From Streptomyces sp. BK208 (GTDB taxonomy: Bacteria > Actinomycetota > Actinomycetes > Streptomycetales > Streptomycetaceae): DNA of 64,000 bases. Position 1 is the first letter of the stretch, and each line of letters begins with the position of its first letter. Under the pieces are notes generated by a model. It saw nothing but the letters and a program-made list of their open reading frames with translations, ran no database searches and was not told the origin of the DNA. Below, one piece after another: positions 49,163 to 58,184 of the stretch. The stretch lies in NCBI RefSeq assembly GCF_004364245.1, contig NZ_SOAV01000006.1:352232-416231 (forward strand), read 5' to 3'. The position numbers were made by a program, and so were the translations under genes.

Positions 49163-50692
49163 ATGGCGAACAGCACACCCACCCCGGCGGAGCGGGCGCA
49201 CCGGACCATCCACGCGGGAGGCGAATGGCTCGCGGCGTCCTCCGGTGCCACGCGCGAGATCCTCGACCCCGCGGACGCCCTGCCGTTCGCCGTGGTAGCG
49301 GAGGGCGACGAGAAGGACACCGACCTCGCGGTGGCCGCCGCCCGCCGCGCCTTCGACGCCGGCGACTGGCCGCACACCCCGGTCGCCGAGCGCGCCGCCC
49401 TGCTGCGCCGCGTCGCCGGCCTCCTCGTGCGCGACCGCGAGCGGCTCGGCCTGCTGGAGAGCCGCGACGCGGGCAAGACCGTCGAGGAGGGCCGCGTCGA
49501 CATCGACTGCGTCGCCGACGCCTTCCGCTACTTCGCCGACCTGGTCGCCGGGGAGGCCCCCGGCCGGGTCGTCGACGCGGGATCGCCCGACATCCACAGC
49601 GTCGTCGTGCACGAGCCGGTCGGCGTCTGCGCGATGATCACACCCTGGAACTACCCGCTGCTCCAGGCCAGCTGGAAGATCGCCCCCGCGCTCGCCGCGG
49701 GCAACACCTTCGTGATCAAGCCCAGTGAGATCACCCCGCTCACCACGGTCGCCCTGATCGACCTGCTCGTCGAGGCGGGCCTCCCCACCGGCGTCGCGAA
49801 CATCGTCACCGGCCCCGGACACACCGTCGGCGCCCGGCTCGCCGAGCACCCCGACGTCGACCTGGTCTCCTTCACCGGCGGTCTGGTCAGCGGCACCAAG
49901 GTCGCCCAGGCCGCCGCCGTCACCGTCAAGAAGGTCGCCCTCGAACTCGGCGGAAAGAACCCCAACGTCGTCTTCGCCGACGCCTGCGAGACCGAGGAGG
50001 GCTTCGACACCGCCGTCGACCAGGCCCTCAACGCCGCGTTCATCCACAGCGGCCAGGTCTGCTCCGCCGGCGGGCGCCTCATCGTCGAGGAGTCGGTCCG
50101 CGAGCGCTTCGTCGCCGAACTCGCCCGCCGGGCCACCAGGATCCGCCTCGGTCGCGGCACCGAGGACGGCGTCGAGTGCGGCCCGCTCGTCTCCGAGCAG
50201 CAGCGCACCAGGACCGAGGACTACGTCGCCTCCGCCCTCGCCGAGGGCGCCGAACTCCGCTGCGGCGGCAAGCGGCCCGAGCCCTCGCCCGAGCGGCCCG
50301 AGTCCGGCTACTTCTACGAACCGACCGTCCTCGACCACTGCCACCGCGGGATGCGGGTCGTGCGCGAGGAGGTCTTCGGCCCCGTCCTCACCGTCGAGAC
50401 CTTCCGCACCGAGGACGAGGCCGTAGCCCTCGCCAACGACACCGAGTACGGTCTGGCCGGTGCCGTCTGGACCGCCGACGCGGGACGGGCCCGCCGGGTC
50501 GCGGGCCGGCTGCGGCACGGCACCGTGTGGATCAACGACTTCCACCCCTACCTGCCGCAGGCGGAGTGGGGCGGCTTCGGCAAGAGCGGCGTCGGCCGCG
50601 AACTCGGCCCCGCCGGCCTCGCCGAGTACCGCGAGAGCAAGCACGTCTACCAGAACCTCGCGCCCGAGCCCGTCCGCTGGTTCACCGGCTGA
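49163..50692 (+). CDS. betB: betaine aldehyde dehydrogenase
   Basis: 509 residues from the ATG with GGAAGG 10 bases upstream. NAD(P)-dependent aldehyde dehydrogenase that oxidises betaine aldehyde to glycine betaine. Motifs: ITPWNYPLLQASWKIAPALA, FTGGLVSGTKV, catalytic Glu in ALELGGKNPNVVF, catalytic Cys in HSGQVCSAGGRL, and EEVFGPVLTVETF. Substrate assignment rests on the neighbours: a GMC choline-type dehydrogenase and a betaine transporter follow. The 230 bases upstream carry no adjacent BetI-type repressor gene. Confidence 0.88.
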   Translation: MANSTPTPAERAHRTIHAGGEWLAASSGATREILDPADALPFAVVAEGDEKDTDLAVAAARRAFDAGDWPHTPVAERAALLRRVAGLLVRDRERLGLLESRDAGKTVEEGRVDIDCVADAFRYFADLVAGEAPGRVVDAGSPDIHSVVVHEPVGVCAMITPWNYPLLQASWKIAPALAAGNTFVIKPSEITPLTTVALIDLLVEAGLPTGVANIVTGPGHTVGARLAEHPDVDLVSFTGGLVSGTKVAQAAAVTVKKVALELGGKNPNVVFADACETEEGFDTAVDQALNAAFIHSGQVCSAGGRLIVEESVRERFVAELARRATRIRLGRGTEDGVECGPLVSEQQRTRTEDYVASALAEGAELRCGGKRPEPSPERPESGYFYEPTVLDHCHRGMRVVREEVFGPVLTVETFRTEDEAVALANDTEYGLAGAVWTADAGRARRVAGRLRHGTVWINDFHPYLPQAEWGGFGKSGVGRELGPAGLAEYRESKHVYQNLAPEPVRWFTG

Positions 50693-50748
50693 CCACTCCC
50701 GTCTCCGTACGTCCCCGCACCATCCGCTCGCCCCACTGGAGTACCCCC

Positions 50749-52281
50749 ATGCCAGAAACCACTCACGTCTACGACTACGTCGTCATCGGCGGCGGTACGG
50801 CAGGCTCCGTGATCGCCTCCCGTCTCACCGAGAACCCGGACGTCACCGTCGCCGTCATCGAGGGCGGCCCCAGTGACGTCGGCCGCGACGACGTGCTGAC
50901 CCTGCGCCGCTGGATGGGCCTGCTCGGCGGCGAGCTGGACTACGACTACCCCACCACCGAGCAGCCGCGCGGCAATTCGCACATCCGGCACAGCCGCGCC
51001 CGCGTCCTCGGCGGCTGCTCCTCGCACAACACCCTCATCGCCTTCAAGCCGCTGCCGTCCGACTGGGACGAGTGGGAGGCGGCCGGCGCCGAGGGCTGGG
51101 GCGCGGTGCAGATGGAGGCGTACTTCGCCCGGCTGAAGAACAACATCGTCCCGGTCGACGAGAAGGACCGGAACGCCATCGCCCGCGACTTCGTCGACTC
51201 CGCGCAGAAGGCGCTGGAGGTCCCCCGGGTCGAGGGCTTCAACAAGAAGCCCTTCACCGAGGGCGTCGGCTTCTTCGACCTCGCCTACCACCCGGAGAAC
51301 AACAAGCGCTCGTCGGCGTCGGTGGCGTACCTGCACCCGGTGATGGACGAGCGTCCCAACCTCACGCTCATGCTGGAGACCTGGGCGTACCGGCTGGAGC
51401 TGGACGGCACCCGCGCCGAGGGAGTCCACGTCCGCACCAAGGACGGCGAGGAGATCCTGGTGAAGGCCAGGAACGAGGTCGTCCTCAGCGCCGGGGCCGT
51501 CGACTCCCCGCGCCTGCTGCTGCATTCCGGCATCGGTCCGAAGGACCAGCTGGAGGCCCTCGGCATACCCGTGGTGCTCGACCTGCCCGGCGTCGGCGAG
51601 AACCTGCTCGACCACCCGGAGTCGGTGATCGTGTGGGAGACGAACGGTCCCCTCCCGGACAACTCCGCGATGGACTCCGACGCCGGTCTGTTCGTGCGCC
51701 GCGACCCCGAACACGCGGGCCCCGACCTGATGTTCCACTTCTACCAGATCCCCTTCACGGACAACCCGGAGCGACTGGGCTACGAGCGCCCGGAGTTCGG
51801 TGTCTCCATGACCCCGAACATCCCCAAGCCCAGGTCCCGCGGCCGCCTCTACCTGACCAGCGCCGACCCGTCCGCGAAGCCCGCCCTGGACTTCCGCTAC
51901 TTCACCGACGAGGACGACTACGACGGCCGCACCCTCGTCGACGGCATCCGTATCGCCCGGGAGATCGCCCGGACCGAGCCGCTGGCCGGCTGGCTCAAGC
52001 GCGAGGTCTGCCCGGGCCCGGAGGTGACCGGGGACGACGAGCTGAGCGAGTACGCCCGCAAGGTCGCCCACACCGTCTACCACCCGGCAGGCACCTGCCG
52101 CATGGGCGCCGCCACCGACGAACAGGCCGTGGTGGACCCGGAGTTGCGCGTTCGCGGGCTCTCGGGTCTGCGCATCGCCGACGCCTCCGTCTTCCCGACC
52201 ATGCCCGCCGTGAACCCGATGATCGGCGTCCTCATGGTCGGGGAGCGTGCCGTCGAGATGATCGGTGGTGACGCCCGATGA
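50749..52281 (+). CDS. betA: GMC oxidoreductase, probable choline dehydrogenase
   Basis: 510 residues. FAD-dependent enzyme expected to oxidise choline to betaine aldehyde. FAD-binding start YDYVVIGGGTAGSVIASRL, ARVLGGCSSHNTLIAF, ELRVRGLSGLRIADASVFPT and the C-terminal active-site block VYHPAGTCRMG, followed by NPMIGVLMVGERA. GGAG lies 9 bases before the ATG. Its stop overlaps the start of the ATPase gene (ATGA), tying synthesis and transport together. Other alcohol substrates are possible for GMC enzymes. Confidence 0.85.
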   Translation: MPETTHVYDYVVIGGGTAGSVIASRLTENPDVTVAVIEGGPSDVGRDDVLTLRRWMGLLGGELDYDYPTTEQPRGNSHIRHSRARVLGGCSSHNTLIAFKPLPSDWDEWEAAGAEGWGAVQMEAYFARLKNNIVPVDEKDRNAIARDFVDSAQKALEVPRVEGFNKKPFTEGVGFFDLAYHPENNKRSSASVAYLHPVMDERPNLTLMLETWAYRLELDGTRAEGVHVRTKDGEEILVKARNEVVLSAGAVDSPRLLLHSGIGPKDQLEALGIPVVLDLPGVGENLLDHPESVIVWETNGPLPDNSAMDSDAGLFVRRDPEHAGPDLMFHFYQIPFTDNPERLGYERPEFGVSMTPNIPKPRSRGRLYLTSADPSAKPALDFRYFTDEDDYDGRTLVDGIRIAREIARTEPLAGWLKREVCPGPEVTGDDELSEYARKVAHTVYHPAGTCRMGAATDEQAVVDPELRVRGLSGLRIADASVFPTMPAVNPMIGVLMVGERAVEMIGGDAR

Positions 52282-53534
52282 GCATCGCCAAGGACACCGC
52301 CGCCGCCACCGACACCGTGGCCGAGCGCCCGCCGGTCTTCTCCGTCGACGGCCTGTGGAAGGTCTTCGGCCCCAAGGCCGCCCGGGTCCCCGCCGACCCG
52401 GACCTCACCGCCCTGAGCCCGGCCGAGCTGCGCTCCCGCACCGGCTGCACCGCCGCCGTCGCCGACGTCTCCTTCGACGTGCGCAAGGGCGAGGTCTTCG
52501 TCGTCATGGGACTGTCCGGCTCCGGCAAGTCCACCCTCGTACGCTGCCTGACCCGCCTCATCGAGCCGACGGCCGGATCCATCGCCATCGACGGCGAGGA
52601 CGTCCGGGCCATGGACAGGTCCCGGCTGCGCGAACTGCGCCGGCACCGCGCCGCGATGGTCTTCCAGCACTTCGGCCTGCTCCCGCACCGCACCGTCCTG
52701 GACAACGTGGCCTACGGCCTGGAGGTCCAGGGCATGGGCCGCGCCGAGCGCCGCGAGCGCGCCGCCGCCATCGTCGCCAAGGTCGGTCTCGAAGGGCTGG
52801 AGCACCGCCGCCCCGGCCAGCTCTCCGGCGGCCAGCGCCAGCGCGTCGGCCTCGCCCGCGCCCTCGCCGTCGACCCCGAGGTCCTGCTCTTCGACGAGCC
52901 GTTCAGCGCGCTCGACCCGCTGATCCGGCGGGACATGCAGGAGGAGGTCGTGCGGCTGCACCGCGAGGAGGGCCGCACGATGGTCTTCATCACCCACGAC
53001 CTCCAGGAAGCCCTCAAACTCGGCGACCGCATCGCCCTGATGCGCGACGGCCGCGTGGTGCAGCTCGGCACCCCGGAGGAGATCGTCGGCGCGCCCGCCG
53101 ACGACTACGTCCGCGAGTTCGTCCGCGACGTCCCGCGCGAGCAGGTCCTCACCGTGCGCACGGCGATGCGCCCCGCCGTCTCCGCCGACGAGGCGGGCAC
53201 CGGCCCGGCGATCCGCCCCCGGGCCACGGTCTCGGAGGCCATCGAGGCCGTGGCCCGGGCAGGCTCCCCGGCCCGTGTCATGGACGAAGGCCGCTGCCTG
53301 GGCGTGGTGGACGCGGCGGACCTCCTGTCGGTGGTGGCGGGCACAGCCGCCACGCCCGCCGCGGCAGACGGTGCCGCCACGGCCGCCCCCGCCGCGGGCA
53401 GTCGTGCCGCCGGGGCGGCACGGGTGGGCGATGGGGGTGCCCCCGCGCGAGCGAAGCCGAGGACGGGGGAGGCACCGGCCACGCGCCGTGAGCCGACCAC
53501 CCCGCCCCCCGCCCCCACCGAGGAGCCGGCGTAA
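52278..53534 (+). CDS. opuAA: glycine betaine ABC transporter, ATP-binding subunit
   Basis: 418 residues. Cytoplasmic ATPase of an OpuA/ProU-type importer. Walker A GLSGSGKST (~77-85), Q loop AMVFQHFGLLPHRTV, ABC signature LSGGQRQRV, Walker B VLLFDEPFSALDP, then a C-terminal CBS-like part (REQVLTVRTAMRPAVSADEA, ARVMDEGRCLGVVDAADLL). In OpuA, CBS domains sense ionic strength; here one appears preserved, followed by an Ala/Pro-rich tail of ~60 residues. The stop and the permease start share one base (TAATG). Confidence 0.93.
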   Translation: MSIAKDTAAATDTVAERPPVFSVDGLWKVFGPKAARVPADPDLTALSPAELRSRTGCTAAVADVSFDVRKGEVFVVMGLSGSGKSTLVRCLTRLIEPTAGSIAIDGEDVRAMDRSRLRELRRHRAAMVFQHFGLLPHRTVLDNVAYGLEVQGMGRAERRERAAAIVAKVGLEGLEHRRPGQLSGGQRQRVGLARALAVDPEVLLFDEPFSALDPLIRRDMQEEVVRLHREEGRTMVFITHDLQEALKLGDRIALMRDGRVVQLGTPEEIVGAPADDYVREFVRDVPREQVLTVRTAMRPAVSADEAGTGPAIRPRATVSEAIEAVARAGSPARVMDEGRCLGVVDAADLLSVVAGTAATPAAADGAATAAPAAGSRAAGAARVGDGGAPARAKPRTGEAPATRREPTTPPPAPTEEPA

Positions 53535-55483
53535 TGGCAACGATCACTGCTCAGACGTCACAGAAGGCCGCCCCGCCGGGCATTCTCACCAACAGAGCCG
53601 TCCGCAAGCTCCTCGTCCTGGCCCTCGCGGCGGCGATCCTCGTGCCCCTGGCGATCACGCGGTGGCCCGGCGCCGCCTGGCCCACCGCCCTCACCGTCGA
53701 CGTCTCCGAACCGCTCGGCACGGCCAGCGACTGGATCATCGACAACCGCGACAGCCACCCGCTGTTCCTCTACTTCCTCGGCCACGTCAGCAACGTCGTC
53801 GTCCTCGCCGTCCGCGCCGTGTACCTCGCCCTCCTCGCCGTCGGCTGGGCCGGGGTCACCGCGATCGGCGCCCTGGTCGCCTGGCGGGTGGCCGGCGTCA
53901 GGCTCGCGGCAGGCACCGCCGCCGCGTTCCTGGCCTGCGGCCTGCTCGGCATGTGGGTGCCGACCATGCAGACCCTCGCGCTCATGGTCGTGGCCGTCCT
54001 CGCGTCGGTGGCCGTCGGCGCCCTGCTGGGCCTGGCCGCGGGCCTGTCCGGCCGGATGGACCGCGTGCTGCGCCCGGTGCTCGACACCATGCAGGTGCTG
54101 CCCGCCTTCGCCTACCTGCTGCCCGTCGTCCTGGTCTTCGGCATCGGCGTCCCCGCCGCCGTCCTGGCCACCGTCGTCTACGCCGCCCCGCCCATGGCCC
54201 GGCTCACCGCCCTCGGCCTGCGCGGCGCCGACAAGGAGGTGCTGGAGGCCGTCGAGTCCCTCGGCACCACCGCCCGCCAGCGGCTGCTCACCGCGCGCAT
54301 CCCGCTGGCCCGCAGGGAACTCCTCCTCGGCGTCAACCAGACGATCATGATGGCGCTGTCCATGGCCGTCATCGCCTCCGTCATCGGCGCCGGCGGTCTC
54401 GGCGACCGCGTCTACCAGGCGCTCGCCTCGGTCGACGTCGGTGCCGCCCTCGCCGCGGGCATCCCGATCGTGCTGCTCGCCGTCGTCCTGGACCGCGTGA
54501 CCGGTGCGGCGGGGGAGCGGCTCGGCGAGTCCGGGAAGTCCCCGGTTTCCTGGCTGTACGCGCTGGTCGTCGCCGCGGCCGTCGCGCTAGCCGGGCGAGT
54601 GGCCGGCTTCCTCGACTGGCCCGACGGGTGGGAGCTGAACATCGCCGAGCCCGTCAACCGGGCCGTCGACTGGATGACCGCCCACCTGTACTCCGGCGTC
54701 CCCGTCGTCGGCGGCACCGCCGACTGGGCCGCGCACTTCACCAGCTGGGTCCTCAACCCGCTGCGGGACGGCCTCCAGTGGCTGCCCTGGTGGTCCGTCC
54801 TGCTGATCGTCGCCGCCCTCGCCTGGCTGATCGGCACCTGGCGCACCGCGCTCACCGCCGTCCTCGCGATGGCCGCGATCGGCGTGCTCGGCGTGTGGGA
54901 CCCGTCCCTCGACACGCTCTCGCAGGTGCTCGCCGCCGTCGCCGTGACCCTGGTCGTCGGCTTCGCCACCGGTGTCGCCGCCGCCCGCAGCGACCGCTTC
55001 GAACGCCTGCTGCGGCCCGTGCTCGACGTCTTCCAGACGATGCCGCAGTTCGTGTACCTGATCCCGGTCGTCGCCCTGTTCGGCGTGGGCCGCGCGCCCG
55101 CCGTGGCCGCGGCCGTCGTCTACGCCCTCCCGGCCGTCGTCCGGATCACCGCCCAGGGGCTGCGCCAGGTCGACCCGGCCGCCCTGGAGTCGGCCCGCTC
55201 GCTGGGCGCCACCAGCGGCCAGCAACTGCGCCAGGTCCAGCTCCCGCTGGCCCGCCCGGCCCTGCTGCTCGCCGTCAACCAGGGCGTCGTCCTGGTCCTC
55301 GCCGTCGTCATCATCGGCGGCCTGGTCGGCGGTGGCGCCCTCGGCTACCAGGTCGTCTTCGGCCTGGCCCAGGGCGACCTGGCGACCGGCCTGGTCGCGG
55401 GCGCCGCGATCGTCTGCCTCGGCCTGATGCTCGACCGGGTCACCCAGCCCACGGAACGCCGTACGACCACGAAGGGAGCCTGA
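53534..55483 (+). CDS. opuAB: glycine betaine ABC transporter, duplicated permease
   Basis: 649 residues, twice the length of a normal ProW/OpuAB permease. Two homologous halves each carry a membrane domain and the EAA-loop signature: first half PPMARLTALGLRGADKEVLEAVESLG with MALSMAVIASVIGAGGLGD, second half PAVVRITAQGLRQVDPAALESARSLGATSG with LVLAVVIIGGLVGGGALGY. The product is thus a fused dimer providing both membrane halves in one chain. Coupled to the ATPase and, one base later, to the binding protein. Confidence 0.92.
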   Translation: MATITAQTSQKAAPPGILTNRAVRKLLVLALAAAILVPLAITRWPGAAWPTALTVDVSEPLGTASDWIIDNRDSHPLFLYFLGHVSNVVVLAVRAVYLALLAVGWAGVTAIGALVAWRVAGVRLAAGTAAAFLACGLLGMWVPTMQTLALMVVAVLASVAVGALLGLAAGLSGRMDRVLRPVLDTMQVLPAFAYLLPVVLVFGIGVPAAVLATVVYAAPPMARLTALGLRGADKEVLEAVESLGTTARQRLLTARIPLARRELLLGVNQTIMMALSMAVIASVIGAGGLGDRVYQALASVDVGAALAAGIPIVLLAVVLDRVTGAAGERLGESGKSPVSWLYALVVAAAVALAGRVAGFLDWPDGWELNIAEPVNRAVDWMTAHLYSGVPVVGGTADWAAHFTSWVLNPLRDGLQWLPWWSVLLIVAALAWLIGTWRTALTAVLAMAAIGVLGVWDPSLDTLSQVLAAVAVTLVVGFATGVAAARSDRFERLLRPVLDVFQTMPQFVYLIPVVALFGVGRAPAVAAAVVYALPAVVRITAQGLRQVDPAALESARSLGATSGQQLRQVQLPLARPALLLAVNQGVVLVLAVVIIGGLVGGGALGYQVVFGLAQGDLATGLVAGAAIVCLGLMLDRVTQPTERRTTTKGA

Positions 55484-55484
55484 C

Positions 55485-56441
55485 ATGCGACTGCGCACGA
55501 CCTCCGCGATCGCGGGCGTGGCCGCGCTGACGCTGCTCACCGGCTGCGGCGCCGCCGACATGACCAAGCAGGCGTCCCCGTTCGCCAACGCCCAGGGCGC
55601 GAGGACCGTCACCCTGTCCGTGCAGTCCTGGGTCGGCGCCCAGGCCAACGTGGCCGTCGCCCAGTACCTGCTGGAGCACGAGCTGGGCTACCGCGTCGAC
55701 ACCGTCCAGGTCGACGAGGTCCCCGCCTGGGACGCGCTCAGCCAGGGCCGGGTCGACGCCATCCTGGAGGACTGGGGCCACCCCGAGCAGGAACAGCGCT
55801 ACGTCCGGGACAAGAAGACCATCGCCGCCGGCGGCGACCTCGGCGTCACCGGGCACATCGGCTGGTTCGTCCCGACGTACTTCGCCGAGAAGCACCCGGA
55901 CGTCACGAACTGGAAGAACCTGAACAAGTACGCCGACCTGCTGCGCACCGCGGAGAGCGGCGGCAAGGGCCAGCTCATGGACGGCTCCCCGTCCTACGTC
56001 ACCAACGACAGGGCCCTGGTGAAGAACCTGGACCTGGACTACCAGGTCGTCTTCGCCGGCTCCGAGGCCGCCCAGATCACCCAGATGCAGCAGTTCGCCA
56101 AGGAGAAGAAGCCCTTCCTCAGCTACTGGTACACACCCCAGTGGCTGATGGAGAAGGTGCCGATGACCGAGGTGAAGCTGCCGCCGTACGAGGAGGGCTG
56201 CGACGCCGACCCCGAGAAGGTCGACTGCGCCTACCCGGTCACGCCGCTGCAGAAGTACCTCAACGCCGACTTCGAGAAGAAGGGCGGTGACGCGGCCCGG
56301 TTCCTGAAGAATTTCAGGTGGACCACCGAGGACCAGAACCAGGTCTCTCTCATGATCGCCGAGAAGAAGATGCGGCCCCAGGTCGCGGCGAAGAAGTGGG
56401 TGGACAGCCACAAGTCCGTCTGGAAGAAGTGGCTGCCCTGA
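55485..56441 (+). CDS. opuAC: glycine betaine-binding lipoprotein
   Basis: 318 residues. Lipoprotein signal with lipobox: MRLRTTSAIAGVAALTLLTG then Cys26-region CGAADM. Periplasmic-type OpuAC fold: LSVQSWVGAQANVAVAQYLL, RVDAILEDWGHPEQEQRY, GWFVPTYFAEKHPD and SYWYTPQWLMEKVPMTEVKL. Conserved Trp residues (W38, W85, W-P-T near the pocket) form the aromatic cage for the quaternary ammonium. Last gene of the betaine run; it ends 3 bases from the converging PEP-mutase-like gene. Confidence 0.92.
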   Translation: MRLRTTSAIAGVAALTLLTGCGAADMTKQASPFANAQGARTVTLSVQSWVGAQANVAVAQYLLEHELGYRVDTVQVDEVPAWDALSQGRVDAILEDWGHPEQEQRYVRDKKTIAAGGDLGVTGHIGWFVPTYFAEKHPDVTNWKNLNKYADLLRTAESGGKGQLMDGSPSYVTNDRALVKNLDLDYQVVFAGSEAAQITQMQQFAKEKKPFLSYWYTPQWLMEKVPMTEVKLPPYEEGCDADPEKVDCAYPVTPLQKYLNADFEKKGGDAARFLKNFRWTTEDQNQVSLMIAEKKMRPQVAAKKWVDSHKSVWKKWLP

Positions 56442-56444
56442 CCC

Positions 56445-57179
56445 TCACTCCTTGGGCCGGTCCGCGAGCCGTTGCGCCAGCTCCCGCACCGCGCCCTCCG
56501 TGTGCCGCTGGAGACCCGGTCCGAAGGTGATCCGGGTGGCCCCGAGTCCGCCGAGTTCGGCGGGCGAGGGGCCCCGGCCGGGGCGGGCGAGCACGTTCAC
56601 CGGCCCCTGGATGCCGGCCCGCAGCAACGGCAGTACGGCGACGGGGGCGGCGATCGGGTACACGCAGTCGGCGCCCGCGGCGACGTACGCGGCGGCCCGC
56701 TCGATCGCCGCCCCCGGATCGTCGACGCCCCGGACGAACGTGTCGATCCGGGCGTTCAGGAAGAGCCGGTCGCCCGCCTCCCGGCGCACCTCGGCCAGCC
56801 ACTCGGCGTGCTCCGCCGGGTCCTTGAGCACCCCGTCCGCGGAGTCCTCCAGGTTGCAGCCGACGGCGCCCGCCTCCAGGAGCCGCTCCACCAGCTCCTT
56901 CGGAGCCATCCCGTAGCCGTCCTCGACGTCCGCCGACACGGGTACGTCCACGGCCCGCGCGATCCGCGCGACCGCCGCGAACATCTCGTCGGCCGGGGTC
57001 GCCCCGTCCGCGTACCCGAGCGAGGCGGCGACCCCGGCGCTCGGCGTCGCGAGCGCCGGGAACCCGGCCTCCGCGAACACCCGGGCGCTCGCCGCGTCCC
57101 AGGGACCGGGCAGGACCAGGGGCTCCTCGGGGAGACGGCCGTGGTGCAGCGCGCGGAACCGCACGGCCCCCGCCGTCAC
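56445..57179 (-). CDS. isocitrate lyase / PEP mutase superfamily enzyme
   Basis: 244 residues from a GTG overlapping the previous stop (GTGA); another GTG one codon upstream is equally possible. A TIM-barrel protein: LVLPGPWDAASARVFAEAGF, TPSAGVAASLGYADG, metal-binding ADVEDGYGMAPKEL, AVGCNLEDSADGVL and NARIDTFVRG. It lacks the KKCGH loop of true isocitrate lyase and belongs to the small PEPM-like group that includes 2-methylisocitrate and oxaloacetate-cleaving enzymes. The substrate is unknown. Operon with two AhpD-like genes. Confidence 0.8.
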   Translation of the reverse strand: MTAGAVRFRALHHGRLPEEPLVLPGPWDAASARVFAEAGFPALATPSAGVAASLGYADGATPADEMFAAVARIARAVDVPVSADVEDGYGMAPKELVERLLEAGAVGCNLEDSADGVLKDPAEHAEWLAEVRREAGDRLFLNARIDTFVRGVDDPGAAIERAAAYVAAGADCVYPIAAPVAVLPLLRAGIQGPVNVLARPGRGPSPAELGGLGATRITFGPGLQRHTEGAVRELAQRLADRPKE

Positions 57180-57622
57180 CACGTCGTGCTCCCCGCCGGG
57201 ATCCGCCGCGCGACCATCAGCCGGTTCCAGCTGTTGATCGCCGCGATCAGCGCCAGCAGGTGGGCCAGCCCGTCGGCGTCGAAGTGCCGGGCGGCCTCCT
57301 CGTACACCGCGTCGGGCACGAAGCCCTCCGTCACCACCGTCACCGCCTCGGTCAGCGCCAGCGCGGCCCGCTCCCGCGCGTCGAAGACCTCCCCGGCCTC
57401 CTCCCAGGCGGCCAGCAGGTCCAGTCGGCCCTCGCTCTCACCCTGCTCGCGCGCCACGCCGAGGTGCATGTCAAGGCAGAAGGCGCAGTGGTTGAGCTGC
57501 GAGGCCCGGATCTGCACCAGCTCGGCCAGACCCGGGTCGGCCAGGCCCCGTTTGGCGGCGGCGCCCACCGCCCGCAGTGCGGAGCGGACGCCGGCGTCCA
57601 GGTGAGTCGTGCGTGGCGTCAC
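57176..57622 (-). CDS. AhpD-like carboxymuconolactone decarboxylase family protein (2)
   Basis: 148 residues, GTG start overlapping the stop of its upstream paralogue (GTGA). Core motif ASQLNHCAFCLDMH carries the CxxC...H redox site of AhpD-type peroxidase partners. Flanking helices are LVQIRASQL and ERAALALTEAVTVV. About half the residues match the neighbour at 57619, so the pair arose by tandem duplication. Confidence 0.85.
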   Translation of the reverse strand: MTPRTTHLDAGVRSALRAVGAAAKRGLADPGLAELVQIRASQLNHCAFCLDMHLGVAREQGESEGRLDLLAAWEEAGEVFDARERAALALTEAVTVVTEGFVPDAVYEEAARHFDADGLAHLLALIAAINSWNRLMVARRIPAGSTTW

Positions 57623-58137
57623 GCGTACTGTCCCGGCGTGTAGTGGCCCGGCGTCCGCCGGCAGGCCACCCCGAAGCGGTTCCAGGCGTTGATCACCGTG
57701 ATCGCGGCGATCAGCTGCGCCAGCTCGGCCTCGTCGAAGTGGGCGGCGGCCCGCTCGTACACCGCGTCCGGCACGAAACCGTCGGTCAGCACGGTGACGG
57801 CCTCGGTGAGTTCGATCGCCGCCAGCTCCCGCTCCGTGTAGAAGTGCCGCGACTCCTCCCAGGCCGCGAGCTGCACGATCCGCTCCACGCTCTCGCCGGC
57901 CGCCAGCGCGTCCTTGGTGTGCATGTCCAGGCAGAAGGCGCAGTGGTTCAGCTGGGAGGCGCGGATCTTCACCAGCTCCCGCACCTTCGGGTCGAGGCCC
58001 TGCGCGGTGGCCTTCTCCAGCCGCAGCATCGCCTTCCAGACCTCGGGTGCGTGCTTGGCCCACTCCAGGCGGGGGGCGTGCTCGGCGGCGAAGGGCTCGG
58101 GGACCGTGTTCTCTTCGGTCGTCGTGTTCGTGGTCAT
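57619..58137 (-). CDS. AhpD-like carboxymuconolactone decarboxylase family protein (1)
   Basis: 172 residues from the ATG at 58137, which lacks a ribosome site and lies 7 bases after a TAGGGT element (58145-58150, minus strand), so probably leaderless. Same ASQLNHCAFCLDMHTKDAL redox core, with VKIRASQLNHC context and an additional ~30-residue head. First gene of a three-gene operon (AhpD, AhpD, PEP mutase-like) linked by GTGA overlaps. Probably part of a peroxide or thiol redox response. Divergent from a MocR regulator, which likely controls it. Confidence 0.87.
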   Translation of the reverse strand: MTTNTTTEENTVPEPFAAEHAPRLEWAKHAPEVWKAMLRLEKATAQGLDPKVRELVKIRASQLNHCAFCLDMHTKDALAAGESVERIVQLAAWEESRHFYTERELAAIELTEAVTVLTDGFVPDAVYERAAAHFDEAELAQLIAAITVINAWNRFGVACRRTPGHYTPGQYA

Positions 58138-58144
58138 GCCACCG

Positions 58145-58184
58145 ACCCTAGAAGCGATGCAGCCCAAGGGTATGGTCCATTCCC
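58145..58184. promoter_or_regulatory. divergent promoter of AhpD operon and MocR gene
   Basis: TAGGGT reads left (58145-58150) and TATGGT reads right (58171-58176), each 7-8 bases from an ATG. The 47-base gap between the two starts is shared, so the regulator would block both promoters at once. CCATTCC and GGAATCATGG form an imperfect inverted repeat around the MocR start. Confidence 0.5.
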
